Origin: Episyrphus balteatus | Taxonomy: Eukaryota > Arthropoda > Insecta > Diptera > Syrphidae | Length of the DNA: 64,000 nt | NCBI RefSeq assembly: GCF_945859705.1 | Contig: NC_079137.1 | Location: 67,540,277 to 67,604,276, forward strand | Direction of reading: 5' to 3' | Shown: in pieces, positions 50,792 through 64,000 of the stretch | Layout of the letters: each line of letters begins with the position of its first letter | Numbering within the stretch: position 1 is the first letter of the stretch | Position numbers and translations under genes: made by a program | Notes under the pieces: model-generated | What the model was told of the DNA's origin: nothing | The model's database searches: none | Seen by the model: the letters and a program-made list of their open reading frames with translations, nothing else

Positions 50792-53357
50792 ATAGTCTAA
50801 CATTAGTCGACTAAATTAAAAAAAAAAACAAAAAACAAATTGTTCACAAATGGAAATATGTATACAGGGTGTCCTGTAGTTAGATACGAAAAATGTAAGG
50901 GGTGATTCTTAAGTATATTCTCAGAAAAATATGTTTCACAGTAACGCTAAATCTGCGAAGTTGATACCACTTAGCGAAAATGCTTACATTGGTTTGTTTT
51001 TACACTTGTTAATGATTTTTCTTTTAATTTTTAATGGTAGAAACCTGGCAAATGTATTTAATTTTAGAAGAAATCTTATGTTTTGTAAGTGTACCTGTTA
51101 TTTTAAGACCTGATATTCATTTTTGAAGGCTGTTCATTTTTTCTTACCATTCTTAATTTGTGAGTTTGAGGTTAACTTTTTTCAAGATTATGTTAATCAA
51201 CCATAGTGTTTGTCAATTTGTTCTAATGATGAATTCACAAGTTAACCAGAAAACTAATAAAATTTTTTTGTTTGTTTTTTTTTTTTGCTTTAGTCTTAAA
51301 GGCTCACAAAAATGAAAATAATTTTTATTTAAAATGACGTTGCAATAATATTTTAACTATCCTTCTTGATTTTGTATGAATGTTAGACCCAGTTGTTTTA
51401 GATTTTATTTCGAATGTGGGAAAATTTTTTTTAGAGGTCTATCCATTAAAGTGGAAAAAATTCTAAAAAAGTTTTAATTTATTTATTTAGTTTTCCTTAA
51501 CTTCTATCACTTTTTCAGAAAGGTCCTTTGTACATTCTAATTGAATTTATGCTTTCTGCATTATGAATACAAGAATAAGAAGATTTTTCTTATGCAAGCT
51601 AAAGTACTTAACTTTATTAAATTTTTGCTGGACCTTCTCAAAAATAATCCTTGACTCAATCCTTCAATCAAAAGCAACCAACAAAACAAAACAAAAAAAA
51701 CCACAAATCCATTTTAAATGATCAAACAAAAGAAAAATCATCATCATCAGAATCTCGTAGTTAAGTAGAAACAAAACAATTGAAAACCTCTTTTCACCAG
51801 CATTCATCCATTTGTATAAGCTCGAATGCATTCTTAGACAATATATATACCCTCTGTTATCTGTCGTTAGCGGTTTGCGATATACAATTGTCCTTTAGGA
51901 TTGTGCACAATCCTTCAAAAAAAACAAAAAAAAAAGAAGAAATACAGAAAAACCAGAAAAAAAAATTCGAAACAAATAATAGACAATTCCCCGCAGGACT
52001 AAGCCACAAAAGCAACAGCAAAACACCATAAGTCCATAACAATTCCATAGAGCTTGGAAATACTACTCCACCACAACAAGGATTTAGAAGAAGAAGATAA
52101 AAAAAAAATCTTATTTTTCGCTTTTTGCCGTTTTCCAGGACACACACAATCCATTTCATTATGGTTCCTAGGGCATTTCACTGCGATACCATTCCCAAAA
52201 GGATATTTTCCACAATTCCATTTACTGTTACACCACATCAACATCATCATCATCATCATCTCTTTATCCTTGGAGAAATGATTCTATGCTTCTGGTTTCA
52301 CTATCGGTTTTCTATGGAAGCCAGAGATCTATTGTATAACTGAAAAACTGGCCGCAAGATGTTTTTACCTCTCTTAAATTTCTGGAAAATATTTCATTGA
52401 GCAAATTTTGGAATTTTCATGGATTTAGTGTTGTAACTTCAAAATTTCATCCGGTTTGAATTTTTCTTTTTTGATTCTTTTTTACTTGAATTTTAAAGGT
52501 ATTTTAAGTGTGTGAAGACGTGTGAGAGGTTTTTGTATCCTTTTTTGCATAACAGATTTTGTGGGCAAAAACCTTAAACACATTGTTCCACCTGCTCTCT
52601 GTTTGTTTTGTGGAAGCAAACCAACCGAAAAGAAGGAAGGAATGAAGATAAAACGTGCCGGTATTGTTGAAAGTTGAAATGTGCCAAGAATGCAGGATTA
52701 GAAGTGCCTTTGCTTAAAGGAGTCTACCCATCATCAAGCTACCAACTATATCAAACAGTAACCATACACCTGTTTGGAAAAGAGAATGAGAGATAAATTT
52801 AAGGATTTCCCACCTCCTGAATCTATTTGCACAGTTTTTGGGTCGATAAATTCGAAAATTGTCTCACATATATGGCTAAATTAAAGGGATTCTCCAATGA
52901 AGCTTTTAAGGACACGTTATGAGATAGTTTTGTGTGTGGTTTTGCTTAAATTTTGTTAAAGGATGTGTGTGATTTAGATAGAATTACCTGTGGTTATTTG
53001 AAGTATATTTACTTTTTGCGAACATCAAATACATACATATTACATATATTATTTTCTTATGAGAGAGACAAGTATAAATAGTCCTCAAGGGAAATGTGTC
53101 ATTTTGATGATTAAATTTATGCATGATGAATATGAGGCAAATTCAAAAGATTGCAAATTAAATATTAACATATTTCTAGTAGTTACAGCAAAGTACGTAA
53201 GAAATTCGATTTAATTATTTAAAGAGCTATTCTTAAAACACCTATGCCAAATAAAAGTTAAAAAAATATAGTTAAATTCTTTCAGAGACTTGAAAAATAC
53301 AGGTACAGGAAAGTTAGTAACAAAACAGGCATTTTGTGGAACTAAATACCGGAAGGC
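50792..53357. other. Gene-free stretch
   Basis: ACAGGGTGTCCTGTAG at about 50867 resembles a transposon end without a partner. At 51780-52340 overlapping frames on both strands coincide with poly-A and a (CAT)n run at 52242-52261, so they are not called. Confidence 0.4.
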
Positions 53358-55503
53358 TGATTTTTTCAAATCTGAAAGAAGGGTATTGGAAAAGGGTATT
53401 GGAAAAGTCCTGGTTTTCGGGACGCCACCCCCCCTTGTGGCCCTTGTGCATTTACTGTTTTTCAGAGAAGACAACACTTTTGAGGTTATATCGTTTTATT
53501 TTTTGACGTGATAACGTCTTATAAATCGATGAACCATGGCAGAAACCACAAAAAAGTGACGCCATTTTCTAACGTTACACACTCGCACTTTCGCAGTGCC
53601 GCAAAAAATTTCAATTAAAAATTAAAAATAAACTATTACAGATACAAAAATCTTCTATAGCTTATTTAAAAGATAATAACCTAAAGCTTAATCCAAATGA
53701 ACGATTTTTAAAAATTCCGTTTAATAGGGTAAACAGGGGTAAAACGGAAAGATGAAATTTGGGCTAAAATCTAAACGAGAAGTTGTAGAGAATTGATTTT
53801 TTTTTGCTATAGATAGATGAGATTAATTTAAGAATAACTACATATAAGAAAAAATTCTAAAAAATTTTGAAACTCAGCTATAACGTTTTGTTTGAACGTT
53901 GTACACGTGTTGGGGCTATGACAAAATGATGATTTTGGGTAAAGAAAATTTTTGTTGACAATTCTTAAGATGCCAGGTGAAAGATGAAAGAAAAAAAATT
54001 AGGTGTCTGATACGGATTTTTTTCCAACGCTCTGCGTTTCGAAATATGAATTTTTGAAAAACACCTTGTTTTTTAGGGGTATTTTTGGGTAATTTTTGAT
54101 TTTTAGCTTTTTTTTTTGAGAGTTCAAAAAATCTCAAACTTATAGGACATGTAGGTTTTGGCCTTATACATACATGTGCACTTGGAATCCTTTAGTGAGT
54201 TTTGACTGAATAACAGAAGAAACAAGTTTTTTACCGTTTTTAACCGATTTTCCTCGTTTTTTATTTTTATATTTTTTTCTTTAATAGATACAGGAATAAA
54301 GTATATGAAGTAATGATAGACCATGACCACAACTAAATGTGTGCGAAGTTTCAATCATTTTCGTAAACACAATTTTGAGATAACGGTCAAATAAAATTTT
54401 AAAATTCAACAGGTTATAACTTTTGACCAAGAGCTCAACTTTTAATGAGCATCCTGATACAATTACCTTTCATTTGGTAAATCACACATAACGGTAGACT
54501 AACTACAAGCTACACAATGTTAAATCAAGAAACTTGCGCAAAACCTCAAAACACCAGTGGAGATCGGTTGCCCCCCGAACAGCCACCAGTCTGGCAAGTA
54601 CCGTAATCTCATTCTGGAAATTCAACATGGTTGACTTTAAAAAACTCTAACTTCTCTTTTAGGCATCTTTAAAATGAGATTGATACGTCATATGAAAGGT
54701 GAAATAATAAGCTTTCACATGGTTTATATTTTTATAGGTTGTCAAACAAAAAAATTGATTCCATAGCCTGAGAACATGAAAATAAATGTTTTTTTTAATG
54801 AAATTTGATCGAGTTAAAAAAATTCTAGCTCTTTTTGTAGATGTCTCATAGACCTGATCGATATTGTTTTTTGTGCTAAGACAATAATCTTTCAGATGGT
54901 ATAAAATTTTTTATAGGTTGTTAGGGAAAATAATGGAATTAATGACATGAAGATAAAAATTAATGTTTTTTTTTGCTTTTTTTGATGAAAATGATTGTTT
55001 TCAATAAATTATTTTCATACTTTTTGCGCATTGTTAAAATTTCAAAATGGTTGGCTTTTAAATTGCATATTTTTTTTTGTAAGCTTGTAAAATACAAAAT
55101 TAATATATAATGAGAAATTAAAAAAGGTATTTTTTTTTAGCTTTTTCTTGTAAATTATGATTGTTGGAAAAAAGTAAACGCTTCAATTGACACAACCTGT
55201 TTTCTGACGACGTTATCACATAAAATCATCATCCGTAAACCGGCTTTACAGACAACCTCTTTTTTTTGCCATAACCTCAAAAGTGTTGTCCTTGCTAAAA
55301 AAACAGTACCTAAATGCACAAAAAAGATATTTATATAACCTAACCTATATAACTTTGGTAAAGTAACTTATTCGGTCAATCGGGAGATGTAGGCTAATTC
55401 GCGTTTATCAAAATGGCGGATTTCGACAGGATGTGGCGGCCCGAAAACCAGGACTTAAGTTTTTCTAATACCCTTATTTCAGATTTGAAAAAAATCAATA
55501 CCA
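53358..55503 (-). mobile_element. Dispersed repeat family, copy 5 (inverted, with long terminal inverted repeats)
   Basis: The core 53505-55220 is the reverse of copies 1, 3 and 4. The outer sequences are inverted repeats of each other: GACAACACTTTTGAGGTTAT at 53470-53489 is perfectly complemented at 55271-55290. Weaker pairing extends outward through TCCTGGTTTTCGGG and TTTTTTCAAATCTGAA (about 53360 and 55490). This copy shows that the full element is longer than the 1.7-kb core. Non-coding. Confidence 0.7.
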
Positions 55504-58500
55504 ATGATATTGGCCAGAAAGCATTATGTGGTGTTGTGTCATATAGAGACTTTCGTATTTTTTTTACTTGAGATTTGATACCTATTTTAAGTGCATATTG
55601 GGATACCTACTTTTTTGAGGCGAGAACCCTAGTAAAAAAATAATTCCATCGAACCACCACCTTAGCACCGCCGCACGGATTTTTGAAAACCGTAACACCA
55701 CCGCATTTATTTTTAGAACAAAATGCCAGTCCGTACAAACTTGATTAGGTGATTGAGTAATTTGCTTATTCAAAGTGCTCTACACACGCGCGTGTAAATA
55801 TTATTTTTATTGGGATAGTGATAACAGATGTTAAAAAATTGTGAACAATATGAAATTATTATGGATATTAAAGGAGATGGTTAATACTTCCTAAAAACAT
55901 ACATAAATTATATTGTAATGGGGCTCATAACCGAAGCAATTTTAATCATTTTTATTTAGCTTAATTTTTAGTAAATTGGAGATTTAGTTATTTAACCTAC
56001 AATTTAAGTTCTCAAATAAAGAATAATGTCCTACCTTTCGCAATATGTATAAGCGCAGTTTTTTTTTTCCCTTTTTTCCCCTTTTCGAGTAATACGAGTT
56101 TAAATGACCCTACACTAAAAAAAAAAATTACAACTTAAAACTAAAAGATTGCCTTATTGGCACTATTATTTTTATTTTTCTTCAAAATAATAAATAATTT
56201 AAAATTGACTTGATGTATTATTTTGCAATAATAAACCGCACTTTGTATGGGAGGGTACTTAATGTGCGGTGGTGCGGCGCGGCAGCCAAGAAATAATTTT
56301 AATTTTTTTTTTTTTTTTTTTCTTTAAAAACTCAATTTCTATTTTTACTCTGGAGGATCCATCATGTGGCCAGTAATTTTTTTTTTTTTTTTGGGTTGGT
56401 TAACTAGAAAACATCTGGTTAGTTTTTTTGAGTGAACTGATGTGAAATAAAGACAAATTACCAACTCATTAATTACCAACATTGAATCCTTTTTTTTAAC
56501 TTGTTCTCACAAAATTATTTCAATTTTTCTTCCCAAAACAAAATCTTTACTATCCTTTTTCAATTCAAACCATTTCTCAACCACCACATCCTTTTTTTTT
56601 TTAGTAGTGTAAGTGTATCAAAAAAATGGGAAGAAAAAAATAAATCAATTGATTAATGGACAACACCTTTCAATATGATACATCTTCAAATAGCACCTGC
56701 CAAGCCTCGAGCTCTTTCACATCTCTTCTCTAATTGATGATGGAAGAATTTCGAAATGTATCATGAGTATGTTAAATGTTAAAGCTTAAAATAAATTTTA
56801 AAATCGATTGGCACTAAATTATGTAATTTAAAAAATTGTTATTTGATATTTATTTTTCTAAAATATACCACTAAAAAGAGTTACCAGTATCAAAGGAAAA
56901 GTAAAATTTTAGTGCCAAAGACATGAAGATGAGCATTTTATGACTTATCTTGAATATTCATTTTATTGCGGTTGGTTAAATTCCTTCCACCTTATCACAC
57001 TTTTATGGTTCAATAGATCTTAAAGTCACGGTCGCAATCGGAGGAAATCATTCATTCCTTGAAGAAAAATGAAAAGTAACATTTTTGTAATTTTTACCAT
57101 CTAATTAAAACAGAGTCAGTCTGGATGCTTTTATTCAACTAAGAGAATAGTAAGATAACTTAAGACTGCTATTCTCAATTTTATGAGAGTGTCATTGTGA
57201 CATTTCATTACGAAGATTAAAAAGTACACAAAATTTAAAAAAAAAAAAAAAAAAACCAACATGAATAAGGAAAAATACTAACTCGATGTTGTATATTTTA
57301 AAATTGTACAAGACCTTGAGCTTTTAGGATGGTTGATGGGTATGGTAAGACCATGCGGATGGATGAATGTGTACATTTGAGTTCTTAAAGCAGTCAGCAT
57401 AGTGTTAAACCGCAGCAGGGAACGTTGAAGAATGTTTTATTTTCTTATTTTTTTTTTTTTTATTTTTTGTGTTTGTTTAGAAGAATTTAAAAAAAATACT
57501 CCCAAGAACAATTAGTAAATCGATTTTTTTATGTGCTCATAAACTCTTGGGAAATACTATGCATAGTTAATTTTATCCTTTGGGAATTAAGCAGCGATGC
57601 ATACACAAAAACAACAACTCTGCTAGATATAACAATTAAAAAAGAAAATGAGTTAAAAATTGTTCAAGTAAAAGTACTATATTCACTAAGATCCTTTTTT
57701 GAGATCCTTTTTGTCATTCCTAATGGGGAATATAGCAGGGTTTTTGAAATATTCATCAAATAATGTCACATTGTAAGGGACTTTTTGAGACTATAGTCAA
57801 TTATTTTGTACTGAATAAGTTGGGTCATGAATTTTGGAATTTTGAGTAAATAAGGATAAAATTCACTGTAGTTTTTTGTACTATAGAAATTTTGCCAAAT
57901 TGCCTTATTTTAAAACTATAATTAAAACAGTGCTTTGAAGTCATTTTTTAAAAAATTCTTAATTCGAGCTAAAAAGATATTTTTATACCTGATGTAAGAG
58001 TATCTATAGAATATCAAAATAATGCTTCATTTTATCAAAATATAGTACATATTTACTTCAAAAACTGTACGACCTGCGAATAAATAAAATATAAAGTTTA
58101 AAGACCTAAAAATAGCTAAAAATCCTTTAAGCTATTTAAATAATATACAAATTACTTGAACATGAATTATTAATAGTTCAAATCTGATCCCAATTTATCA
58201 TTAAAATTAAATTTAACAAAACAAAAAAAAAACACACTCCAGGAGTCATCGTCATGTCTGGCGCTATCTATTCTGTGTGACCTTTCACAACCATAAAATT
58301 ATTTATTCGATGAAAATTTAATTAAAATCCCTGGATATAGGCCATGCTTTGGCACACACACAGAGGACACCCCCATTGAAGCAGCAGCATCACCGGAATA
58401 ATCCATTGAAATTGCCGTCATTATTTAAATTTTCCTTCAGCATCCAGAAGGACTTTTATTGTAGACAGATATTCAAAAGGGCTCTCCTTCATTCATTTAT

Positions 58501-59440
58501 CTCTCTTTTGCTCTTCGATAATAATTATTACATCATTAAATTTGGCAATTGCTTCATGATGAACACGAACAATCTCTTTCTCCTTTTTGATTTTTTATAT
58601 TTCATCACTTTGTTGAATTATAATTTTAATAATATTGCCTCCAGAAACAGAGAAAGGATCTTTAAGCTTTATCTACAATAAATTCCAAGTAGTTGTATAT
58701 GGATTTTATTGTAGGTAGCAGGTAAGTATTTACTTGAAGATATCAGAGGATATAAATATATTTATGTTAACAAGGATTTTTTTTTTTTAATATTTGTAAA
58801 ATTTAACTCTGTGACAGGCGGATAAGAAAGTCAGGAAAAAAATATGATTATGGTCTTTTGCTGGGAGGTAAAATGCAGTTTACACAAGAGACTTCCTTTA
58901 ATGATTGCATACAAGTTGATTTAAAAAGAATTCATTCTGGGAAAAGTTTACTCCTATACAATATTTCATAATGTTAAAATCCTTTTTTTTTTATTCAACT
59001 CAAAAAAAAAAACTTTAAATATGAATTCCTTGCGGTGAAATTTTCTTTACAATTCACATTACTGTTGACGTGGTCTTTTGTCTTTTTAAATTATTTTGAA
59101 ATGTAATTCTTTACATACCAAGAGTAAAAACGAAAATTTCTGTAGGAGTTTTTTTGCTTATGCAAAACATTTCCAATACGGGTTAAAGAGTCTTTTGCAA
59201 TGTGCATCTTGGGAATTCATCTAAAAGTTTAAATTCCCACATTGAAAACTGCTTTACGAGAAAAATAAGGATTTTTTTTTTTAAACTAAGATACGAGTAT
59301 TCCAAATTTTCTATCAGGAAGTTTTTCATGTTTTTTTTTTTTTAATTTTTATTTATATTTTTGTGCATTGAATAAGGATATAACAAGAAATTCGTCTCTA
59401 AATTTAGTTTCTTAAAAATTAAAAAAAAAAACTGTTAACA
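55504..59440. other. Gene-free stretch
   Basis: About 55650-55710 and 56262-56290 carry G+C-rich strings (CACCGCCGCAC and GTGCGGTGGTGCGGCGCGG), partly inverted, perhaps the ends of one more element. Other open frames, including 110 codons at 58349-58681, have no splice or composition support. Confidence 0.35.
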
Positions 59441-59700
59441 AAATTTGAGATAAAGATTGACATAGTAAATAAAAGAATAATCTTTTTTATCAAAAAATAA
59501 AACAAAAAACCATGGATCAAAACTGGGTTTTATGGTTTTTCTAATAGTTTCTATGGCCAGAACTGAACGAAATTGAAATGGGACCACACTGCACCAGCTT
59601 TCCAATACAAAAAGAATTATCAAAATTGGTTCACTCAGTCCAAAGTTATGGGGTAACAAACATAAAAAAAAATACAGACGAATTGAATACCTCCTCCTTT
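59440..59700 (-). repeat. Probable DNA-transposon remnant
   Basis: Read on the minus strand it contains GAGGAGGTATTCAATTCGTC, then ATAACTTTGGACTGAGTGAA and a block on TGGTGCAGTGTGGTCCCATT. This kind of text is known to me from non-coding parts of insect transposons. Recognition is from memory, not a search. Confidence 0.35.
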
Positions 59701-59844
59701 TTGGAAGTATGTAAAAACTACTATTTTTTGTAAAAAAAACTATGCCACCAGAAAGTCAATTTGTTTTAATAAATAATTTTAATTTACAAAACCAAAATAA
59801 TAATTTGGTGTATTTTCTTAAGCAAAAGACCAAAATGTTTATTA

Positions 59845-61300
59845 GTAAGGTAACTAAAGAAAATTATTAGGGAGCCCGGCCGAACAGCTCTGATTTTGAC
59901 GATTTTTTTTTTCAAACGTAGGTAATTAAAAATACTTTAAAGTATATAGATTAAAAATTGCCGATGTTGCCGTATTGTTTTTTTTTTTAATTAAAATTAA
60001 TCTTTTTTGAACAAAACCATTTTTTTTTTGCTTAAATTTCATAAAACAAATGATGGCAAAAGATTCTCTAGGTAATTAAAAAAAAAAATATAAAGGAGTA
60101 AGGGACAATCTTCCATCGTTTAAGCGATAAATGCAATTTTCTCACAAACTGACTTCAAACACAAAAAAAATATTTTGAACACAACGACAACACCTACAAC
60201 ATTTAAAGACACGTTTTTAAAAATCCAGAATCTCATTTCTATCAGTAAAATTTAAATCCACTAAATTTAATCAAGAGTTTTTGAAAGAAGAGTCCTCAAC
60301 TCAAAATTTTGGAAAAAAAAACTTTATTAAAAAATTTTAAATGTCTTTTTTAACTTTTTCGTAGTAAAACATGAATTTATTTAAAAAAAAATATTTTGGC
60401 CATAAATATTATCAGTTAAATTCCGAAGAGGAAAAGGTAATACATATTACAGTTAAAAAAAAAATACAAAAATTACTTCAATTTCATCGGATTTTCTTGA
60501 TAAAAATTGAATTTTTGCATTGAAATAATTGAATTTCTCAAAGACTTTGGCAAATAAGAACTTTAAAATTTTGCTATTTAACTTTCAACAATAAGGGTAT
60601 TGAATGAATAAAAAATAACTTTATATTTAAATGTTGAACTTAAAAAAAAAATAATTTAATTTTTTTTCAAAACTTCTATTTAAAAAAATTTCTTCGAAAA
60701 TGAAATACTTTTTAATTTTTTCATAAACCGTAGTACATTTTGACATTTCCTTTTATAATTTAAAATCATAATAAATGTGGCAAAAAAAAATAAAAAATAA
60801 ATGCATTTTATAATACGAAAAAAATTTTAAAAGCGACTTGTTAAAATTTTGTCAATAATCTGAGTTCAATTACCATTTTTTCAAAAGTCCTTCATTCAAT
60901 TAACTTCATTTTAATTTTACAAATGTGACTAAGTTTCTAGCTTTTAAAAATGTATATTTAAATGAAGTATAGGTGTTGCCGTTATGTTCAAATATTTTTT
61001 TTTGTCTTTGAAGACAATTAATGAGAAAATTGCATCTATCGCTTGAACGATGGAAGATTGTCCCTCACAATTTCCTAGACAATTTTTTGGCATCAATTAA
61101 CTCATGAAATTTAAGAAAAATTTTTGAAAAAAAATTTGTTTGTTCACAAAAATCTTCAATTAAATTTAGAAAATCAAAACGGCAACAGCGGCAAATTTTA
61201 ATCTATAGACTTTAAAGTATTTTTAATTACCGACGTTTGAAAAAAAAGATCATCAAAATCAAAAATAATATTGCCAATTTTTGAGCTTTAGTTACTCCAC
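59845..61300. mobile_element. 1.5-kb giant foldback element, copy 2
   Basis: Same orientation and order as 39792-41316. It starts GTAAGGTAACTAAAG and ends CTTTAGTTACTCCAC, flanked by TA (59843-59844, 61301-61302). About 30 bp of the right end (the GTTCGGCCGGG part) are deleted. Confidence 0.75.
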
Positions 61301-61302
61301 TA

Positions 61303-62049
61303 TATACATAATGTTCTAAAAATAGTCTCTCTAATTTAAAATTGAAAAGATTTGAGGTATTTATTAATCAAAGATGTAAATTCGTGAAAAATTTACCATT
61401 TTTTATTAAATCAATAGTTTTGTTGTAACGGCTGCCATGTCGAAACTGCAAAGTTAACAGTCTTGATTTATAACTTTAGTGAATCCTTTGATGTGTTCTG
61501 TGTTTATTTTGTCGAAAGTAATAAAAGTTCGCAACGAAATACGATGATAGTCTTAAAGAGGTATAATGTACAAGCAAAATACATAAAAAACAATGGGTGG
61601 CAACACTAAACGATATTTTGTGTAACACAATTTTAAGGATTATTGCATTTATTTTTTGTTTCCATGCTATTTCCTTTTTAAACCACATAGTATCTACTCA
61701 GGGGTTTTCTAACATTTTTGGCCAAAAATCAAAATGTAAGCTTTTCTGTGATATTGATTTAAATTTTCATTCTAAAATGTGCTGTAAGATCATATTTCCA
61801 AAATGCAAACAGATAAGTCACGAAGTGTAAAAATTGAAAAAAATAAAAAATTAATGGTGTCATCAATTTTTGAAACTCCTGGAAAAATTTATTGGTAACT
61901 CTACTTTTTGAAGAAAATTACTGAACTATTAATTCATTTAGTTTAAAAATTAAACAGCAAGCTTTTACCTTTTCAGGTATTGCTTTTAAATCAAAATCCG
62001 AGCGAATTTAATTTCGACCCCTCCCCTCAATAATTTTTACTTGCTCTAT
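61303..62049. other. Gene-free stretch
   Basis: Two overlapping short frames on opposite strands (61476-61830) lack support. CGACCCCTCCCCTC at about 62016 is the only G+C-rich string. Confidence 0.35.
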
Positions 62050-62680
62050 AGGGCAAGTATTGGTTTCGTGTAGAAAAAAAAATCGAGGTTTTAATCAAAA
62101 CCAACATTACGATTATGGAGAAGATCAAAAAAGTGGTTTTCGTCAGGCCGTCCGTCAGTCTGTGCGACTGTGCGTCTGTGCGTCCATCTGTACATCGAGC
62201 TAGGGCCTAAACGGATGGATGGATTTGCTTGAAACTTGGTATAGATGATTTTTGGGTAATTTCCTAGGTTAGTTTTTTTATATTTTTTTAATATCTCCTT
62301 TTTAACGCATATCTCCCATATACCGTTTTCGAGGTATTGCAATTTTCTCGAAAACGGCTCTAACGATTTTGATGAAATTTATTATGCGTAATAAACGGAA
62401 ATATGACGTTTCCGTTTTTGACATATTGACATATTTTTAAGGTTCGTATATTTCATTAAACCATAAGCCAATTTTAATAAAAATTTACAGACATGCATTT
62501 CATATCATTTTGAAGTGTAAAATGTAAAAAAAAATATTTTAAATGTTTTAGAAAAAAAAATAAAAAATTTAATTTTTTATTTTTTTCGAAACTTAACAAA
62601 ATCATTAATTTACGCTATATATTTAAGATATCAATACTTTGAACTACAAGAGCAAGTTCGTGCGACCCAGTCGTTCATTT
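62050..62680 (-). repeat. GTCGCACGAACTTGCTCT repeat, copy 2 (inverted)
   Basis: On the minus strand it begins AACGACTGGGTCGCACGAAC and runs through AAAATCGTTAGAGCCGTTTT, 'catccatccgtttaggcc' and a cluster of cagacgga-like words, as in 5839-6740. It extends past that copy to the text GCCCTATAGAGCAAGTA at 62040-62056. Confidence 0.6.
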
Positions 62681-62689
62681 TTTTTTATT

Positions 62690-64000
62690 TTGTCTTGACT
62701 TGAGGCCATTTATGCAAATCAGCTACAGGCCTTGCTTCACATTTAATAGTAACAAAAAAAATCCAGAAAAAAAATATTTCAAAATTGTGGAAACCCTACA
62801 TATATCAAAAGTTTATTGTTGTCCAGGTTATCCTATGTAAATCTTCATGCAATAAACTTATCTAAATTTGTGTCTCATTTATATTTGAAAAAAAATCTAT
62901 ATAAAAAACTTACTTCTACAAAACATACGTCTCAACTCTGTTTATATGCACACTTCAAAATTTGACTCATAGCTCTCGAGAAGATCGAATTGTGAAAGAA
63001 TTTTGTACTACAATAACCATAACAACATTAAACTCACGAAATTGTAATTTGGAGGCCTCTCATTCGAATTTTCACTGTCATTCAAAAATTTTTCCTATTC
63101 TCAGTTGAATAAGGGATATTCTTATTCTTATAAATATTTTGAAAACAGTCAAACAAAATTAACATCTTAGTTAAATAACTGAAAATTGCATTTGTTATAA
63201 TTTTGTGATCAAATATCATTTTGGATGTCCAGTTCAAGTCAAATAACAAACAGACAATTTTCCTAAATGGCGCCCAATAGTAATTTGAGATTAAGAGTTC
63301 GAGTCTTAAAGTGAATCCATATTAAAACAATCGTTCGATTTTCCAAAATTATATCCAAATATTCAATGTTTCATATTCATTATTGTTTGAATCAAAAAGC
63401 AGTATATTACAATCATAGACTACTGATTGGTTTTCAATTATTGTAGGGTTTTAACATCAACTTCATTCAAAAAGATAAATTAATGAAGTTACCTCTTGCT
63501 GATTTGAAAATAGATTGTATTGAATTTTAACAATTTACCTTCTATTGATTGCATTGTTGGAAAGTTCAAAACCCATAACTTACATAGAGATCACAAAGTG
63601 TGTACATGAGTTTACTATATTAACTTACAGAAAATTGAAAATACTACAGTAGTGAGTTTTCCAACTAAAAGCCATGAAATGATTATAAACTTTTTGGTTG
63701 GCTACTCTTTGCTTCTCTATCATGCTGCTAATTGAGTGATTTTCCAAATGGAAATTGGATTTTGGCAAAAGGTTTTGTTCATTAACTTTCTAGCCTCATG
63801 GCGCAAGTATGGGTTTATTTATAAAATGAAATCAGTTGATTTCTAATTTGTTTGCCTCGCGATTCAAAGAATTTTTAAATCGGTTTTAGTGGTAAATCGT
63901 AAATACATACAATTTGTGCCTTCATTAAACTCAAAATGGTTACTGAAAAAGACACACAAACAGTTAACGAAAATACCCTTTTGAAAAATGGCCACAAATT
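62690..64000. other. Gene-free end of the window
   Basis: AT-rich, no open frame, repeat or signal that I could support. Confidence 0.4.

Noticed and set aside
51780..52343. Cluster of overlapping 72-100 codon frames on both strands
   Set aside because: Mutually overlapping frames around poly-A and (CAT)n tracts; none has coding-like composition.
58349..58681. 110-codon plus-strand frame
   Set aside because: Composition drifts from Gln/His/Pro to Phe/Ile/Asn low complexity, with no domain and no splice signals.
1..64000. tRNA, rRNA, CRISPR array, or intact transposase/reverse transcriptase genes
   Set aside because: I looked for T-loop-like words, direct-repeat/spacer arrays and conserved enzyme motifs by eye and found none. 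Short GTTCGA words lack any cloverleaf context.

Overview
The window looks like AT-rich nuclear DNA from an insect, most likely a fly (Diptera). The support is short 59-103 nt introns beside introns of 11 and 20 kb, GT-AG splice sites, AATAAA poly(A) signals, no bacterial-style gene packing, and many non-coding hairpin transposons. Nearly all long open frames are chance frames in low-complexity or repeat DNA. I assembled genes by hand from splice sites, reading phase and composition.

One large plus-strand gene dominates. Its coding exons run from 10363 to 48379 (seven exons, 324 codons), with every exon junction in phase. It encodes a four-pass membrane protein with a long acidic, Asn-rich cytoplasmic tail. 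It resembles the insect-specific small tetraspan proteins (DUF4728/pasiflora-like), but that family call is by topology and general look only. Its 20.4-kb fifth intron holds (a) a probable alternative terminal exon at 31793-31999 and (b) a complete second gene on the minus strand (37854 down to 32173, three exons, 220 aa, three to four membrane passes). The alternative exon and the nested gene end 173 bp apart, tail to tail. An 81-nt in-phase intron near the end of the host gene contains a TGA, so its retention would remove the whole tail.

The rest is intronic or intergenic DNA full of non-autonomous mobile elements. These include: a dispersed 1.5-2 kb family at about 4.7-8.0, 18.8-19.4, 24.9-26.0, 33.7-35.2 and 53.4-55.5 kb; two 1.5-kb giant foldbacks with TA flanks (39.8 and 59.8 kb); a composite element with a common left module, an exchangeable central satellite (five 147-bp units or about 21 14-bp units) and a 345-bp terminal hairpin (28.1-29.8 and 42.6-44.0 kb); and several small MITEs, two with readable target-site duplications. 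Three palindromic elements (20.1-21.1, 27.8-30.2, 36.7-37.3 kb) have arms built from a reiterated short motif.

No tRNA, rRNA, CRISPR array or intact transposase/polymerase gene was recognised. From 48.4 to 64 kb I found no convincing gene, only a 43-codon minus-strand exon-like fragment at 49270-49403.
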